Assembly (NCBI GenBank): GCA_037138475.1
Contig: JBAXII010000007.1
Span: 1-64,000, forward strand
Source of the DNA: JAGOLU01 sp037138475
GTDB taxonomy: Bacteria > Patescibacteriota > Microgenomatia > UBA1406 > GWC2-37-13
Reading direction: 5' to 3'
Length of the DNA stretch: 64,000 bases
This document shows positions 32,460 to 42,297 of this stretch, piece by piece. A program made the translations under genes and the position numbers. The notes beneath the pieces are model-generated. The model saw only the letters and a program-made list of their open reading frames with translations. It ran no database searches and was not told the origin of the DNA. Every line of letters begins with the position of its first letter. Within the stretch, counting starts at the first letter, position 1.

Positions 32460-35400
32460 ATGAACACTTTTTTCCAATTCCTCCACACACACTTCCGCAA
32501 GCTCGTGGTGGCTGCGTTGCTCACTGCGATGGGTGGAGCTCTCTACGGCCTTGGGACGACGCTCACCGCACAGATATACCAGCCATATCTTCAGAAAATG
32601 ATTTCGCAAAATCAGCCTGAGTCGACTAAGCAGATCGCCTCTAGCGAAAGACCAAGCTACTATCCATTTGCTTCTGAGGGGATAAAACAGAAATATCTGA
32701 AATCAGTTGCAGAGCTCCAAGCGAAGGATCCCACAGGAGGGAGAAATACAGAACTTACAAAGGTAGATGCGTGTTCGTATCAATGGGGTGTCCTGACATG
32801 TAATGAGCCTGGATATGCAAACACTATAAATAACTATTATGGCGCGACGACACCTGCCCCAGGCCCACCACCAGCTGTTGTATACTCAACTATCCAGGGG
32901 AATAATCCCACCATGTCAGGAGTTGTTTTTAGTTCAGGTACAGGTGGAGCTGTAGCAGTCACTGTGAATGGTATTGGCGTGGGTATAACGGGCACACCAA
33001 GTGGAGCGACTGCAACTATCGTGTATCCAACCAGTGCGCCAACACCAACTGCAGGAGGACCTCCTCCCACTTTGAATCCTCGGCCAACTTCAATACCTGT
33101 ACCGACTACTGGACCAGCTATCTCAACCATATGTGCACCAAATTGTCCAACAGATGGGCAGTGGGCCACGGTTGATGGCCGGATGTGGGCGTGTTTTAAC
33201 TGGGGATGTGCTGAGTGGGTGGGAAACGGATGGAAAAATTCATCTTCTCCAAATGGCCCTCCTACTTTAGATGGTTCAAATGGCACAAGTAGAATTGGCG
33301 GAGCCCTAAGTTCGACAACAAATAGAACTGATGTAGCATATCGTACAGGTCAAGGTGTGACATATGCGGTCTATACAAATGTGAGCTCCACAGGGGAAAT
33401 AATGGTAAATGTCGTCTGTTTATCCGGCAATTGTGCAAATATACCAAGTTCTATTCAAATAGAAGTATATACAGGTACTCCGCAAAACTGTGCAACGCAG
33501 TGTACTCAAAACCAAGTTGTTTTCAATTGGAATGTCCCAGAATCAATTAGAACCTGCCCTTCTGGGGTCTGTACAACTTTAGCCCCCCTACCTACAAATA
33601 CAGTAACGGGAGTACAGCCTACACTTGTTGGCACTGGTCGTTATGTAAATGGAGTTTGGCAAATTGATGTTAGTTGTCAGCCTGGAGAGACGAGGTGTGA
33701 GGCTGGCAGTGCTTTTGGAACAGCACTTGGTGGATCTACTGTGCCTGGTGTGTCTGTGAGTGGTGTTCCAGGTACGAATCCCACCACTCCACCGTCAGGA
33801 CCTACTCCGACTCCGACGATCACCCTGACTCCCACCATCACACCGAGCCCGACGATCACCCTGACTCCCACTCCGACCAAAGTCCCCTGCAACGGCTCAT
33901 GTGCAGACACCTCAGTGTGCGCATCAGGACTCACCTGTCTGAACACAGTCTCCTGCGTACTCCAGCCAGGTCAGACTACCTGTGCAAACCAAGTACTAAA
34001 GTGTCGTATGAGTGCCTATCCTGAGTCGCCAACTTGTGTGGCATACACCCCGACTCCCACCATCACACCGAGCCCGACGATCACTCTGACTCCCACCCCC
34101 ACCAAAGTCCCCTGCAACGGATCATGTGTCACTACAGCTCAGTGTGCTACGGGTCTCAACTGTATAAATATCGCTTTCTGTGCTCAGGATCCAAATGCAC
34201 CGGGATGTGCACAGCCAGACCTGCGATGTCGTATGAGTGCCTATCCAAACTCCCCGTCATGTGTCGCATACACCCCGACTCCTACCCCCACCAATACACC
34301 CGTGCCAAAACCCGGGCTACGTGTAGAGAAGTTTGTCAGTACTGTACTGAAGGGATCTGATGGATATGTCGTAGGCTTTGCATTCGCACTGCACAACACG
34401 GGTGATGTGCCTCTGAAGAGTCTGGCACTCACAGATATTCTTCCCTTAAATGCAATTCTCGGTGCACCCATCAAAATATCGTTATTCTCCCTCACTCCGG
34501 AGCTTATCGTAAATCCAGCCTATGATGGCACCAGTGCCAATCCAAATATGCTCTTACCGTCATCCACGCTCCCTGTCGGCGCAAGTGGAGGAGTGATACT
34601 CGCGGTAAAGTACCCTGTTCCAAATGTTCTTCCCATATGTGGACAAAGCTTTCCACTTACCAACGTAGTGACCATGCAGGCACAGAGCGATCCAGTGACA
34701 ACTACCCTCACAGGCACTGATGAAGCGTCATTTAATTTGTTGCATGATCCTTGTCCGACGAAAACTCCTACCCCCACCAATACTCCTACTCCCACAAACA
34801 CTCCCACCCCCACAAATACTCCAACTCCTGTCCCGGGCGATCCTTTCACGATATCCAAAAAAGTCGTCTCCACAGTCACGCAAACTGATGGCACGATCCT
34901 CGTCAGCTATCTAGTGACTGTCACCAATACCAAAAATATCTCAGTAACCGTCTCGACACTATCTGATGAGATAGGCCAGTCAGATGCAAACTACTCATAT
35001 GTAGTTCTAAAGGATTCGATGGTGACTGTCCCCCAGACGAGTGAGATCGCCGGCCTCGAGCCGAATCTGGACTTTGATGGCAAGTCGAAGACGAGCCTCC
35101 TGAAGACGCTCCCCCTGACTCTCGGTCCTGCAAAAAGTGATAAGTCATATATATCCGTAGCCTACACTCTCAAAGTCACGCCAAAGTCTGAGATCGGTGC
35201 CCGACTATGTAACAATGTCACCCTCATCGGTGCGATCGATGAGACGAAGTTCACCAGGCCATATTCGACTTCAGGGACTGACTGTCCGCTGATCGACTAC
35301 ACGCCACTCACGGTGACCAAGATCGCAAATCCCCAGACCATAAAGGTGGGAGAAAATACTACCTATACGATCACGATCGCAAATCCAGGTAAGACTACAT

Positions 35401-37418
35401 ACTCTGACCTGAAAGTAGAGGACACATTGCTCGATGCTGGATTGATCTATGCCTCTGAAGGCACAGTCACCTTTACCAACAAAGCGACGATCACCAAGAC
35501 AACTCCTGCGGTGAATGACAGCAAATCACGCGTGACCTATGGACTCCTCACGCTCCCTGGAGGCTCATCGGCTACCTTCAAATTCGTCGCTACGGGGACA
35601 GGCACCTGTGGCAAAACCTATCAGAACAACGTAGACATCCGCAACGCGAGTGATGTCAGCGTGGCAAAGTATGTAGGCTCTCTCTCAACTGCTGAAGATG
35701 TGACGCTGACGTGTGTCGGAGTGACTCCCACCCCAGGCGTCGCTGTCATCGATGTCGCACTCACCAAAACCGCAGACAAGCAAAAGGTGAAGCTCGGTGA
35801 CACCGTCACCTTTACCGTGACTGTGCACAATGAAGGTGCAAACACCATCCTCGGACTCAAGGTCAAAGATGTGTTGCCAGCCAGTTTGCAGTATATGGCA
35901 CATGAGACTTCGTATGGGACTTATAGTAATCTGGATGGGATATGGACCATCGGCAATCTAAACCCTGATCAACGCCATACTCTCAAGCTAGTTTCTCGAG
36001 TAGCAGGGAGAGATAACCTCTCAAACTTTGCCGAGGTCTATGCTCATGAGCAAAAAGATGTTGACTCGACTCCAAACAATGGAAAAAATGGCGAAGATGA
36101 CAATGCGCAAGTCGACCTCTCACTCGAAGAAGTCCTTATCGCAGGGCCTACCAAGGGTGGCGTACTCGCCGATACCGGATATGGTGTCATGGTGCCACTT
36201 GTCGCTGGCATGCTCTTCTTCCTCTCGCTCATCGCACTTGCCGAGGCACACCCAAATCATAAGTTAGTGATAAAAATTGTGAACCCAGCTCGTGGCGCTT
36301 CAGCACTCAGCTTCCCCAAACTTCGGTTTATGATCATGGGGTCGGTCATCGTCACTGGCATCGCGTTTGCTGCATCTGGGCTAAGCTTTACACAGGCAGT
36401 GTTGCAGGCTCGCGTGAAGCTCCAGCAGCAGTATCAGTATCTCCAGGAACTCAGACTCGTAGACGCCACTGTGGCAACTGACAAGAAAAATGTCGATCTG
36501 AAGTGTGGCTCCATCATCGAGCCATCATATACGGTCGCAGCACAGTCACCAGTTGGATTCAAGATCTACAATAGCACTGATGCAGCCGCAGTGTTTGTGG
36601 TACCTGGTATTGATGTGCTACAAAGTGTGGCCAGCAAATCTGAGGTCACCATACCTTCTGGTACCTCTCCTATCAGCTTCCCGAGTGCAGGTACGTGGTA
36701 TATCCTCAACCCAGTCTATTGTCCCGGATCCACCACGATGGGTGTGTCAAAGGTGAAGGTGGAGGGAGCACTAGTAGCGACGCCGACTCCCACCACTAGT
36801 CTCTCTGGCACTCCTGCACCATCGACTGCTGTTTCACAAACACCTACACCCACTGTCAGAATCTCCACTACCCCCACTTCCACTCCGGTCCCGACTATGA
36901 CGAGTACTTCAAATGATATCCAGGTGGTGAAAAAGATCACCAGCACAAATACCTCTCAAGTGACTCCTGGATCCTCAGTGACATACACAGTCGAGGTATC
37001 TTTACCCTCGACTTCCACGCTTGAAGCATTTGCGACGTTCGTTGATACCGTCCCTGGAGTCATCGGTAACGTGACATGGAGCTGTGTAGTGCTGTCAAAA
37101 GGCACTGCTCCCCGAGGAAGTTCCGACACATCCTCATGTGGTCTAAAGAGTGGCACCGGATCTATATCCTCTGATATCGTATTGGTACCTGGAGGAGTGC
37201 TCGAGTTTACTCTCAGTGGCCAGCTCCTTGCCAGTTCAGTAGGCCCAGTGACAAACACCGCGCGCGTGCTAAACGTGGAGATGATTCCGATCGTCTCATA
37301 TGCCTGCAACTGCAATCCTGATCAACCTTCATTCTGTGATGCATGCTACAAAAAAGGCACGAGTCTCGGGTCTGATAAAAACACCTCAAACAACTCTTCT
37401 ACAGTCACCGTAAACTGA
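32460..37418 (+). CDS. Giant surface protein with DUF11-type domains, Thr/Pro linkers and internal LADTG sorting motif
   Basis: The 1652-residue protein has an N-terminal transmembrane anchor (about 14-34). It then has low-complexity and beta segments, two similar Cys-rich modules starting VPCNGSC (about 476-530 and 551-605), and several DUF11-like beta domains (about 620-760, 800-960, 965-1080, 1100-1215). These are separated by TPTPTNTPT-type linkers. LADTG at residues 1236-1240 is followed directly by a transmembrane helix (1243-1262), a class E sortase-type signal in mid-protein. A third helix (about 1285-1305), a beta domain, another Thr/Pro linker and one more DUF11-like domain follow. 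It probably forms a stalk-like adhesin or part of the S-layer. The sortase gene is just upstream. The modular repeats are visible in DNA too (33800-33890 resembles 34045-34115). Confidence 0.82.
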   Translation: MNTFFQFLHTHFRKLVVAALLTAMGGALYGLGTTLTAQIYQPYLQKMISQNQPESTKQIASSERPSYYPFASEGIKQKYLKSVAELQAKDPTGGRNTELTKVDACSYQWGVLTCNEPGYANTINNYYGATTPAPGPPPAVVYSTIQGNNPTMSGVVFSSGTGGAVAVTVNGIGVGITGTPSGATATIVYPTSAPTPTAGGPPPTLNPRPTSIPVPTTGPAISTICAPNCPTDGQWATVDGRMWACFNWGCAEWVGNGWKNSSSPNGPPTLDGSNGTSRIGGALSSTTNRTDVAYRTGQGVTYAVYTNVSSTGEIMVNVVCLSGNCANIPSSIQIEVYTGTPQNCATQCTQNQVVFNWNVPESIRTCPSGVCTTLAPLPTNTVTGVQPTLVGTGRYVNGVWQIDVSCQPGETRCEAGSAFGTALGGSTVPGVSVSGVPGTNPTTPPSGPTPTPTITLTPTITPSPTITLTPTPTKVPCNGSCADTSVCASGLTCLNTVSCVLQPGQTTCANQVLKCRMSAYPESPTCVAYTPTPTITPSPTITLTPTPTKVPCNGSCVTTAQCATGLNCINIAFCAQDPNAPGCAQPDLRCRMSAYPNSPSCVAYTPTPTPTNTPVPKPGLRVEKFVSTVLKGSDGYVVGFAFALHNTGDVPLKSLALTDILPLNAILGAPIKISLFSLTPELIVNPAYDGTSANPNMLLPSSTLPVGASGGVILAVKYPVPNVLPICGQSFPLTNVVTMQAQSDPVTTTLTGTDEASFNLLHDPCPTKTPTPTNTPTPTNTPTPTNTPTPVPGDPFTISKKVVSTVTQTDGTILVSYLVTVTNTKNISVTVSTLSDEIGQSDANYSYVVLKDSMVTVPQTSEIAGLEPNLDFDGKSKTSLLKTLPLTLGPAKSDKSYISVAYTLKVTPKSEIGARLCNNVTLIGAIDETKFTRPYSTSGTDCPLIDYTPLTVTKIANPQTIKVGENTTYTITIANPGKTTYSDLKVEDTLLDAGLIYASEGTVTFTNKATITKTTPAVNDSKSRVTYGLLTLPGGSSATFKFVATGTGTCGKTYQNNVDIRNASDVSVAKYVGSLSTAEDVTLTCVGVTPTPGVAVIDVALTKTADKQKVKLGDTVTFTVTVHNEGANTILGLKVKDVLPASLQYMAHETSYGTYSNLDGIWTIGNLNPDQRHTLKLVSRVAGRDNLSNFAEVYAHEQKDVDSTPNNGKNGEDDNAQVDLSLEEVLIAGPTKGGVLADTGYGVMVPLVAGMLFFLSLIALAEAHPNHKLVIKIVNPARGASALSFPKLRFMIMGSVIVTGIAFAASGLSFTQAVLQARVKLQQQYQYLQELRLVDATVATDKKNVDLKCGSIIEPSYTVAAQSPVGFKIYNSTDAAAVFVVPGIDVLQSVASKSEVTIPSGTSPISFPSAGTWYILNPVYCPGSTTMGVSKVKVEGALVATPTPTTSLSGTPAPSTAVSQTPTPTVRISTTPTSTPVPTMTSTSNDIQVVKKITSTNTSQVTPGSSVTYTVEVSLPSTSTLEAFATFVDTVPGVIGNVTWSCVVLSKGTAPRGSSDTSSCGLKSGTGSISSDIVLVPGGVLEFTLSGQLLASSVGPVTNTARVLNVEMIPIVSYACNCNPDQPSFCDACYKKGTSLGSDKNTSNNSSTVTVN

Positions 37419-37500
37419 CCGTCGACTTTGACAAGGGTTTCTTTTTTGGCTTCATATACCGCAATATTATCTATTTTTCCTGGTAAAATACCATTTATCT

Positions 37501-39330
37501 ATGTCTATCCGCAACATCGCCATCATCGCGCACGTCGATCACGGCAAAACCACCCTCGTCGACGCACTGCTGAAGCAGACGCACACCTTCCGCGATAACC
37601 AGCGCGAGATGTCCCAAGAGCTCATCATGGACTCAAATGACCTCGAAAAAGAAAAAGGCATCACCATCCTCGCCAAAAACACGTCAGTCTACTACAAAGA
37701 CACAAAGATCAACATCATCGACACTCCCGGCCACGCAGACTTTGGAGGCGAGGTCGAGCGCGTACTCAACATGGCATCTGCTGCCATCCTCCTCGTCGAC
37801 GCCGCTGAAGGTCCGCTTCCTCAGACCAGGTTTGTGCTGAAAAAGGCACTCGAAAACAAGCTAAAGATCATCCTCATCATAAACAAGATCGATAAGCGCG
37901 ACGCGCGCCCACGAGCTATCATGGCTGAAGTAGAGAATCTATTCCTGGAGCTTGCTCACGATGAAAGCGCACTGAACTTCAAGACACTCTTTGCAGTTGG
38001 ACGTGATGGCAAGGCATTCCTAGAGCTTCCAGAGACATACTCATCCACTGATCCTGGCGACTTGTCACCACTGTTTGAAACCATTTTGAAAGAGGTGCCA
38101 GAAGCTGTCAAAGATTTAGATCAACCATTTCAGCTCCTCATCTCCACCCTTGATTCTGACAACTATGTAGGAAAGCTCTGTATCGGCAAAGTCACTCGTG
38201 GAAGACTGAACAAAGGAGATAAAGTGACGATCGTCGACCAGACAGGCATAAAAGGAAATTATCAAGTATCAAAGCTGTATACCAGTCGTGGACTCGCACG
38301 TGAGGAAGTATCTGAAGTATCCAGTGGAGACATCATATCCATCGCCGGTATCAGTGAGCTGACCATCGGACAGACAGTGACAGATCCAAAAGATCCTACT
38401 GCACTTCCTTCGATTTCTGTTGAAGATCCGACTATTAAGATCACCATTGGCCCAAACACCTCTCCTCTGTGTGGACGTGAGGGCAAGTACACCACCTCTC
38501 GCCAGATCCGCGAGCGTCTCATGAAAGAAAAGGAGACAAACCTTGGACTCAGGATCGAGGAGAATACCGAGTCTGTAGATTTTATCGTATCAGGACGAGG
38601 CGAGCTTCATCTCGCGGTACTCATAGAGACGATGCGCCGTGAGGGATTTGAGATGCAGATCTCGCGTCCTCAGGTCATTTACAAAGAAGTAGATGGCAAG
38701 ACCTGTGAGCCGTTTGAAGAAGTCACTATCGACGTTCATCCAGACTATGTGGGAGCAGTGAATGAAGAGCTCGGCAAACGCAAAGCGATCATGCAAAATA
38801 TGCACAATGAGATGGCAGGTACTTCCCGTGTCGTGTTCAAAGTCTCGAGTGCCAATATCCTCGGACTCCGCAACATCCTCATGACCAAAACGCGTGGGAC
38901 CGCAGTCATTTCCTCGTACTTCCTCGGCTATGAGCCAAAGGGCGCACATCTCGAGTCACTGCGTAACGGTGCACTCATCGCCACTCAGTCTGGTACCTCT
39001 GCGAGCTATGGACTGGTGGGCGCACAGGAGCGCGGGACGCTCTTTCTCGCCGCAGGTGAGCCTGTCTATCAAGGCATGGTCGTCGGTATTGCTGCAAAGC
39101 CTATGGATATTGAGGTTAATGCAATCAAGGAAAAACAACTGACAAACAACCGCTCCTCTGGAGAAGGTGTCAAAGAGCAGCTCACCCCACCCACTCGCCT
39201 CTCACTCGAGCAGTGTCTCGACTTCATCGATGATGATGAGCTCCTCGAGGTCACCCCCATGAGTCTGCGTATCCGCAAGCGATACCTCACTGAAGCAGAT
39301 CGCCGCGTCGCAAAGAGAAAGGCGGAGTAA
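37501..39330 (+). CDS. typA: Translational GTPase TypA/BipA
   Basis: The 609-residue protein has the full TypA layout. The GTPase domain carries AHVDHGKTT (G1, about 10-18), the switch DTPGHAD (G3, about 76-82) and NKIDK (G4, about 130-134). It is followed by EF-G-like domains II, III and V, and the specific C-terminal domain with RTRGTA-type (KTRGTAVISSYF) and EGVKEQLTPPTRLSLEQ motifs. It binds ribosomes and helps large-subunit assembly and stress growth. Length matches the family. Start ATG at 37501 has the CT-ATG context and no Shine-Dalgarno. It stands alone. Confidence 0.96.
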   Translation: MSIRNIAIIAHVDHGKTTLVDALLKQTHTFRDNQREMSQELIMDSNDLEKEKGITILAKNTSVYYKDTKINIIDTPGHADFGGEVERVLNMASAAILLVDAAEGPLPQTRFVLKKALENKLKIILIINKIDKRDARPRAIMAEVENLFLELAHDESALNFKTLFAVGRDGKAFLELPETYSSTDPGDLSPLFETILKEVPEAVKDLDQPFQLLISTLDSDNYVGKLCIGKVTRGRLNKGDKVTIVDQTGIKGNYQVSKLYTSRGLAREEVSEVSSGDIISIAGISELTIGQTVTDPKDPTALPSISVEDPTIKITIGPNTSPLCGREGKYTTSRQIRERLMKEKETNLGLRIEENTESVDFIVSGRGELHLAVLIETMRREGFEMQISRPQVIYKEVDGKTCEPFEEVTIDVHPDYVGAVNEELGKRKAIMQNMHNEMAGTSRVVFKVSSANILGLRNILMTKTRGTAVISSYFLGYEPKGAHLESLRNGALIATQSGTSASYGLVGAQERGTLFLAAGEPVYQGMVVGIAAKPMDIEVNAIKEKQLTNNRSSGEGVKEQLTPPTRLSLEQCLDFIDDDELLEVTPMSLRIRKRYLTEADRRVAKRKAE

Positions 39331-39339
39331 ACTAATGGA

Positions 39340-39494
39340 GAATTGATAATTGATAGTTGAAAACGAGAACGGCAAAGGTCATGGTGAGCCCTCCGGGCGT
39401 AGCCTATGGGCGGAGCCTGACAAACCATGAAGTGTCACACTTCTTCTGCTCGAAAACTTTATAACTTTACAAACCTTATAAACGTTACAAACAA
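39340..39494. repeat. Heptamer array, REP fragment and nonamer array after typA
   Basis: 39340-39360 has GAATTGA, TAATTGA, TAGTTGA. 39388-39425 has a GGGCGTAGCC/GGGCGGAGCC REP-type fragment. 39459-39494 has TTATAACTT, TACAAACCT, TATAAACGT, TACAAACAA, a 9-base period. Confidence 0.75.
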
Positions 39495-39521
39495 GTTTGG
39501 CACATCCTTTATCATACTCCA

Positions 39522-40280
39522 ATGCACGTAGTCTCCATCAAAACCCACCCCCTTCGACCCGTGGATAAACCAGTGATGACTGATATCCTCGACAAATATA
39601 TTCCAAAGCTTACAGAAAAATCAGTAGTAGTAGTCACTTCAAAAATCGTCGCTATATGTGAAGGGTCATATATTAAAACTAGCGCCGTGTCTCACAAAGA
39701 AGCGCTCGTCCCAGACTATGCAGATCTCTATACCCCTGCCGAGGAAAATAAATATGGATTTTGTATGACGATCACTGACTCGATGCTCGTCGCGAGTGCG
39801 GGGATCGACGAGTCAAACGGTGACGGCTACTATATCCTCTGGCCAAAGGACGCGTATGCGTCTGCCGCACAGATCTGGACGTACCTGCGCGCGCGCGATG
39901 GCATCACCCAGTTGGGTGTCGTGCTCTCAGATAGCTGTACTCGTCCGCTTCGGTGGGGAGTGACTGCACAGGCCATATCATATTGCGGGTTTGAGCCCCT
40001 CAAAGACTACCGTGGCACTCCAGATATTTTCAAACGTAATCTAAAGGTCACAAAGATGAACATAGCTGACCACCTCGCGAGCACAGGTGCATTTGCGATG
40101 GGTGAGGGGGATGAGTGCACGCCCTTTGCGCTCGTGACTGATACGCCACATGTGGTGTACGTGGATCGCCCCCCCAGTACATCTGAGATCGAAGGTATGA
40201 GAATATCTCTCGACGAGGATCTGTATGGGAGTATACTGAAGCGCGCACCGTGGAGGAAAGGGAAGAAACGCAGTTCGTAA
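39522..40280 (+). CDS. CofE-like gamma-glutamyl ligase family protein
   Basis: The 252-residue protein matches the coenzyme F420-0:gamma-glutamyl ligase (CofE) family through its length. Landmarks are VVVVTSKIVAICEG (about 35-48), the LVASAGIDESNG segment (about 88-99), VLSDSCTRPLRWG (about 133-145), and the C-terminal ASTGAFAMGEG...TPFALV (about 187-204). CofE adds glutamates to F420-0 using GTP. F420 biosynthesis genes are not seen here, and CPR members are usually annotated as possible folate- or other gamma-glutamyl ligases. The substrate is therefore open. The gene stands alone between two repeat clusters. Confidence 0.8.
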   Translation: MHVVSIKTHPLRPVDKPVMTDILDKYIPKLTEKSVVVVTSKIVAICEGSYIKTSAVSHKEALVPDYADLYTPAEENKYGFCMTITDSMLVASAGIDESNGDGYYILWPKDAYASAAQIWTYLRARDGITQLGVVLSDSCTRPLRWGVTAQAISYCGFEPLKDYRGTPDIFKRNLKVTKMNIADHLASTGAFAMGEGDECTPFALVTDTPHVVYVDRPPSTSEIEGMRISLDEDLYGSILKRAPWRKGKKRSS

Positions 40281-40413
40281 AGTCTATAAAGTTATAAAGT
40301 CTATAAAGCAATTATTTACATCACACTCACTATTCCTGTCATCCTCGCGAACGCGAGGATCCAATGGGAGCAGGATAATGTGTTTGAGCAATAAGAATGA
40401 AGAATGAAGAATG
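40279..40413. repeat. Nonamer array, REP palindrome and heptamer array
   Basis: 40279-40310 has AAAGTCTAT-type 9-base units; 40338-40364 has a GTCATCCTCGC-GAAC-GCGAGGATC palindrome; 40393-40413 has three perfect AAGAATG heptamers ending at the start of the DUF192 gene. Confidence 0.8.
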
Positions 40414-40419
40414 AGAATC

Positions 40420-40848
40420 ATGGTAAAAAAATATTTTGCACTAGTTTTGATTGGAGTAATTATAGTTTTGGTCTACTTTAGATCTGCGAAAAGCCCTGAC
40501 AAGTGCATGACACATCACGGTTCGTATTCCGTTATCAACTATAAGTTATCCACTTTCAACTATCGTCTTCTCGTTGCCGATACTGCTGATACGCAGTCCT
40601 ATGGCCTGATGAACATCACTTCAAAAAAAGATATCTGTGGCGCTGACGGGATGGTCTTTAGATTTCCATCCAAACAGATACTACACTTTTGGAATCAGAA
40701 TACACTCGTCCCTCTGAAGCTCTACTGGCTCGATGGGGAGAAGGTCATCGGCACGAGCGATATGACTGCAATAGATCCTGCGCGTGGTCCCCAGACCTGG
40801 GACTCTCCCGAGCTTGCGGATGGGGTGATAGAAGTGGTCAAACTATAA
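40420..40848 (+). CDS. Membrane-anchored DUF192 protein with in-frame heptamer array
   Basis: The 142-residue protein has an N-terminal transmembrane helix (about 4-22) and a DUF192 domain with the family landmarks ADTADTQSYGLMN (about 52-64), GMVFRFPS (about 74-81) and FWNQNTLVPLKLYWLDG (about 86-102). DUF192 proteins are small beta-barrel secreted proteins of unknown function. Residues about 38-48 (INYKLSTFNYR) are encoded by a five-unit heptamer array at 40531-40565, just before the first domain strand. The start is the ATG at 40420. Its end overlaps the convergent unknown gene by 6 bases. Confidence 0.8.
   Translation: MVKKYFALVLIGVIIVLVYFRSAKSPDKCMTHHGSYSVINYKLSTFNYRLLVADTADTQSYGLMNITSKKDICGADGMVFRFPSKQILHFWNQNTLVPLKLYWLDGEKVIGTSDMTAIDPARGPQTWDSPELADGVIEVVKL
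40531..40565. repeat. In-frame heptamer array inside the DUF192 gene
   Basis: GTTATCA, ACTATAA, GTTATCC, ACTTTCA, ACTATCG at a strict 7-base period, within the coding sequence. Confidence 0.8.
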
Positions 40849-42297
40849 AAATCCCTTGATGTAGGCTGCCATAAGATCTTGAAGAGGTACTTCTTCATTG
40901 TGTTCAGACATGGATTTGTAGTACTCGATTGTAAAAGCCCTACTAATAAGATCACGCTTTATACCACCAAGAGCAAGTTTTAGAGGATTTTTTCTATACT
41001 CATCCACTAGTTGAGGATTATCAACATCTATTTGGTGTGTGTTTGGATAAATTCTTCTAAACTTTTCATAGTTTGTATATGAAGTATATACAGGCGATTT
41101 CTTGAAAGCATCTAAGTCCTTAGCATTAGCAATATATCTTTCAGATCCAATCAGAATGTTCTCGTTGAGTAATTTTTTACCATTGAAATGTGTTTCTGGG
41201 TGCACGCCAAGTTTTTCTGCTAGCTGTCGTTCCTCACCCGAACTATAATTATTATGGACTTTTTCGTCAAATGTATAGTTATGCTTTTCGCAGAATTCTT
41301 TTGCAGCAGATCGCACATCTTGGATTGTCGGATCATACTCGACAATGCGTATCCCCGAAAATGTGTCGATGTCCGTTTGGGCTGAATCTCCCTTTGGAAG
41401 AAAGATGGTCGAACCTCTTGGAAGTTCTAATCCAGTGCCAGGATTCAAATGCCAGTATGTATCTGATTGGACGAAGTTATAGGGTAGACCATTTGTGCGA
41501 ATAACATTTGCAAAGTTCATTAGAATGAGATACTTCCTCCTTTCCCAAGAATGAGTCGCAATTGTGACATTGACAGGTTCAACTACACCATTTACGAATG
41601 TATGTATTGTCGATCTAGGTAGTCCGTCCATATCAATTCTCGGAAGGACATAGGATTTACCATTCTGGTTATGAGGAGGATAATCAGTTGCATGGGTACA
41701 ATAGATATGATTAAAAGGAACACCTTTAAATTCGAGATTCTTGGCCATATATTCAGAGAGATCCGCACCCTTAGGTTTGAGTTTGCTCAGCATGCTCCTA
41801 CGAGTAGTCAACTCAGTCATGATAGCATGTGATATGTCAGGTCTCGATTCTGAATAAAGGAGCCAAGCGAATACTAACCCGACACCTTCTGAGTCACGGT
41901 TTAATTTCATTTCACCAGATGCAGTATAAATCGATGTGGCGAGGAGAGCTTCCATGATTCCCCTTTTCTCTGGACTCCAAATTGGACTTTCAGAAGTAAG
42001 GTAAGGCGGCACTTCTATTTGATACTTATCTTTTAATAATTCAATTATTGAGTCCAAATCATTTGATACATAATTAATTTCACCAGAAGCAGGTTTTTCA
42101 ACATAAGGACTTAAAAAAACGACAGGTGGGAAATTAACGCGTGAATTACTGGAGTTCAAATTCTCGTGGCTTGGAAAAGTGTACTTCTGCACTTTTTCAC
42201 ATGGAGCGAAGTCGATTAGATCAGTATTAAAAGGTGGAATAAACCGTTCGGAGACACTCGCATCTGCGTCTATCGGAGCTGGCATGAATTCATTCAT
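40843..42297 (-). CDS. Soluble protein of unknown function in the pgk operon
   Basis: The 484-residue protein has no signal peptide or transmembrane helix and I recognise no domain. It is of lower GC than its neighbours and rich in Asn, Tyr and Lys, with a mixed alpha/beta pattern. Features include a conserved-looking HIYCTHATDYPPHNQ (about 194-208, His/Asp-rich), LPRGSTIFLPKGDS near 293, and a helical C-terminus. Its ATG overlaps the pgk stop by 4 bases (ATGA), so it is translated from the pgk transcript. An alternative start is the ATG five codons further in. Lower GC suggests later acquisition. The function may be unrelated to glycolysis. Confidence 0.65.
   Translation of the reverse strand: MNEFMPAPIDADASVSERFIPPFNTDLIDFAPCEKVQKYTFPSHENLNSSNSRVNFPPVVFLSPYVEKPASGEINYVSNDLDSIIELLKDKYQIEVPPYLTSESPIWSPEKRGIMEALLATSIYTASGEMKLNRDSEGVGLVFAWLLYSESRPDISHAIMTELTTRRSMLSKLKPKGADLSEYMAKNLEFKGVPFNHIYCTHATDYPPHNQNGKSYVLPRIDMDGLPRSTIHTFVNGVVEPVNVTIATHSWERRKYLILMNFANVIRTNGLPYNFVQSDTYWHLNPGTGLELPRGSTIFLPKGDSAQTDIDTFSGIRIVEYDPTIQDVRSAAKEFCEKHNYTFDEKVHNNYSSGEERQLAEKLGVHPETHFNGKKLLNENILIGSERYIANAKDLDAFKKSPVYTSYTNYEKFRRIYPNTHQIDVDNPQLVDEYRKNPLKLALGGIKRDLISRAFTIEYYKSMSEHNEEVPLQDLMAAYIKGFL

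Noticed and set aside
33800..34300. Regularly spaced repeats resembling a CRISPR array
   Set aside because: The repeats encode Thr/Pro linkers and two Cys-rich modules of the giant surface protein in one open frame; there are no unique spacers of constant length and no cas genes.
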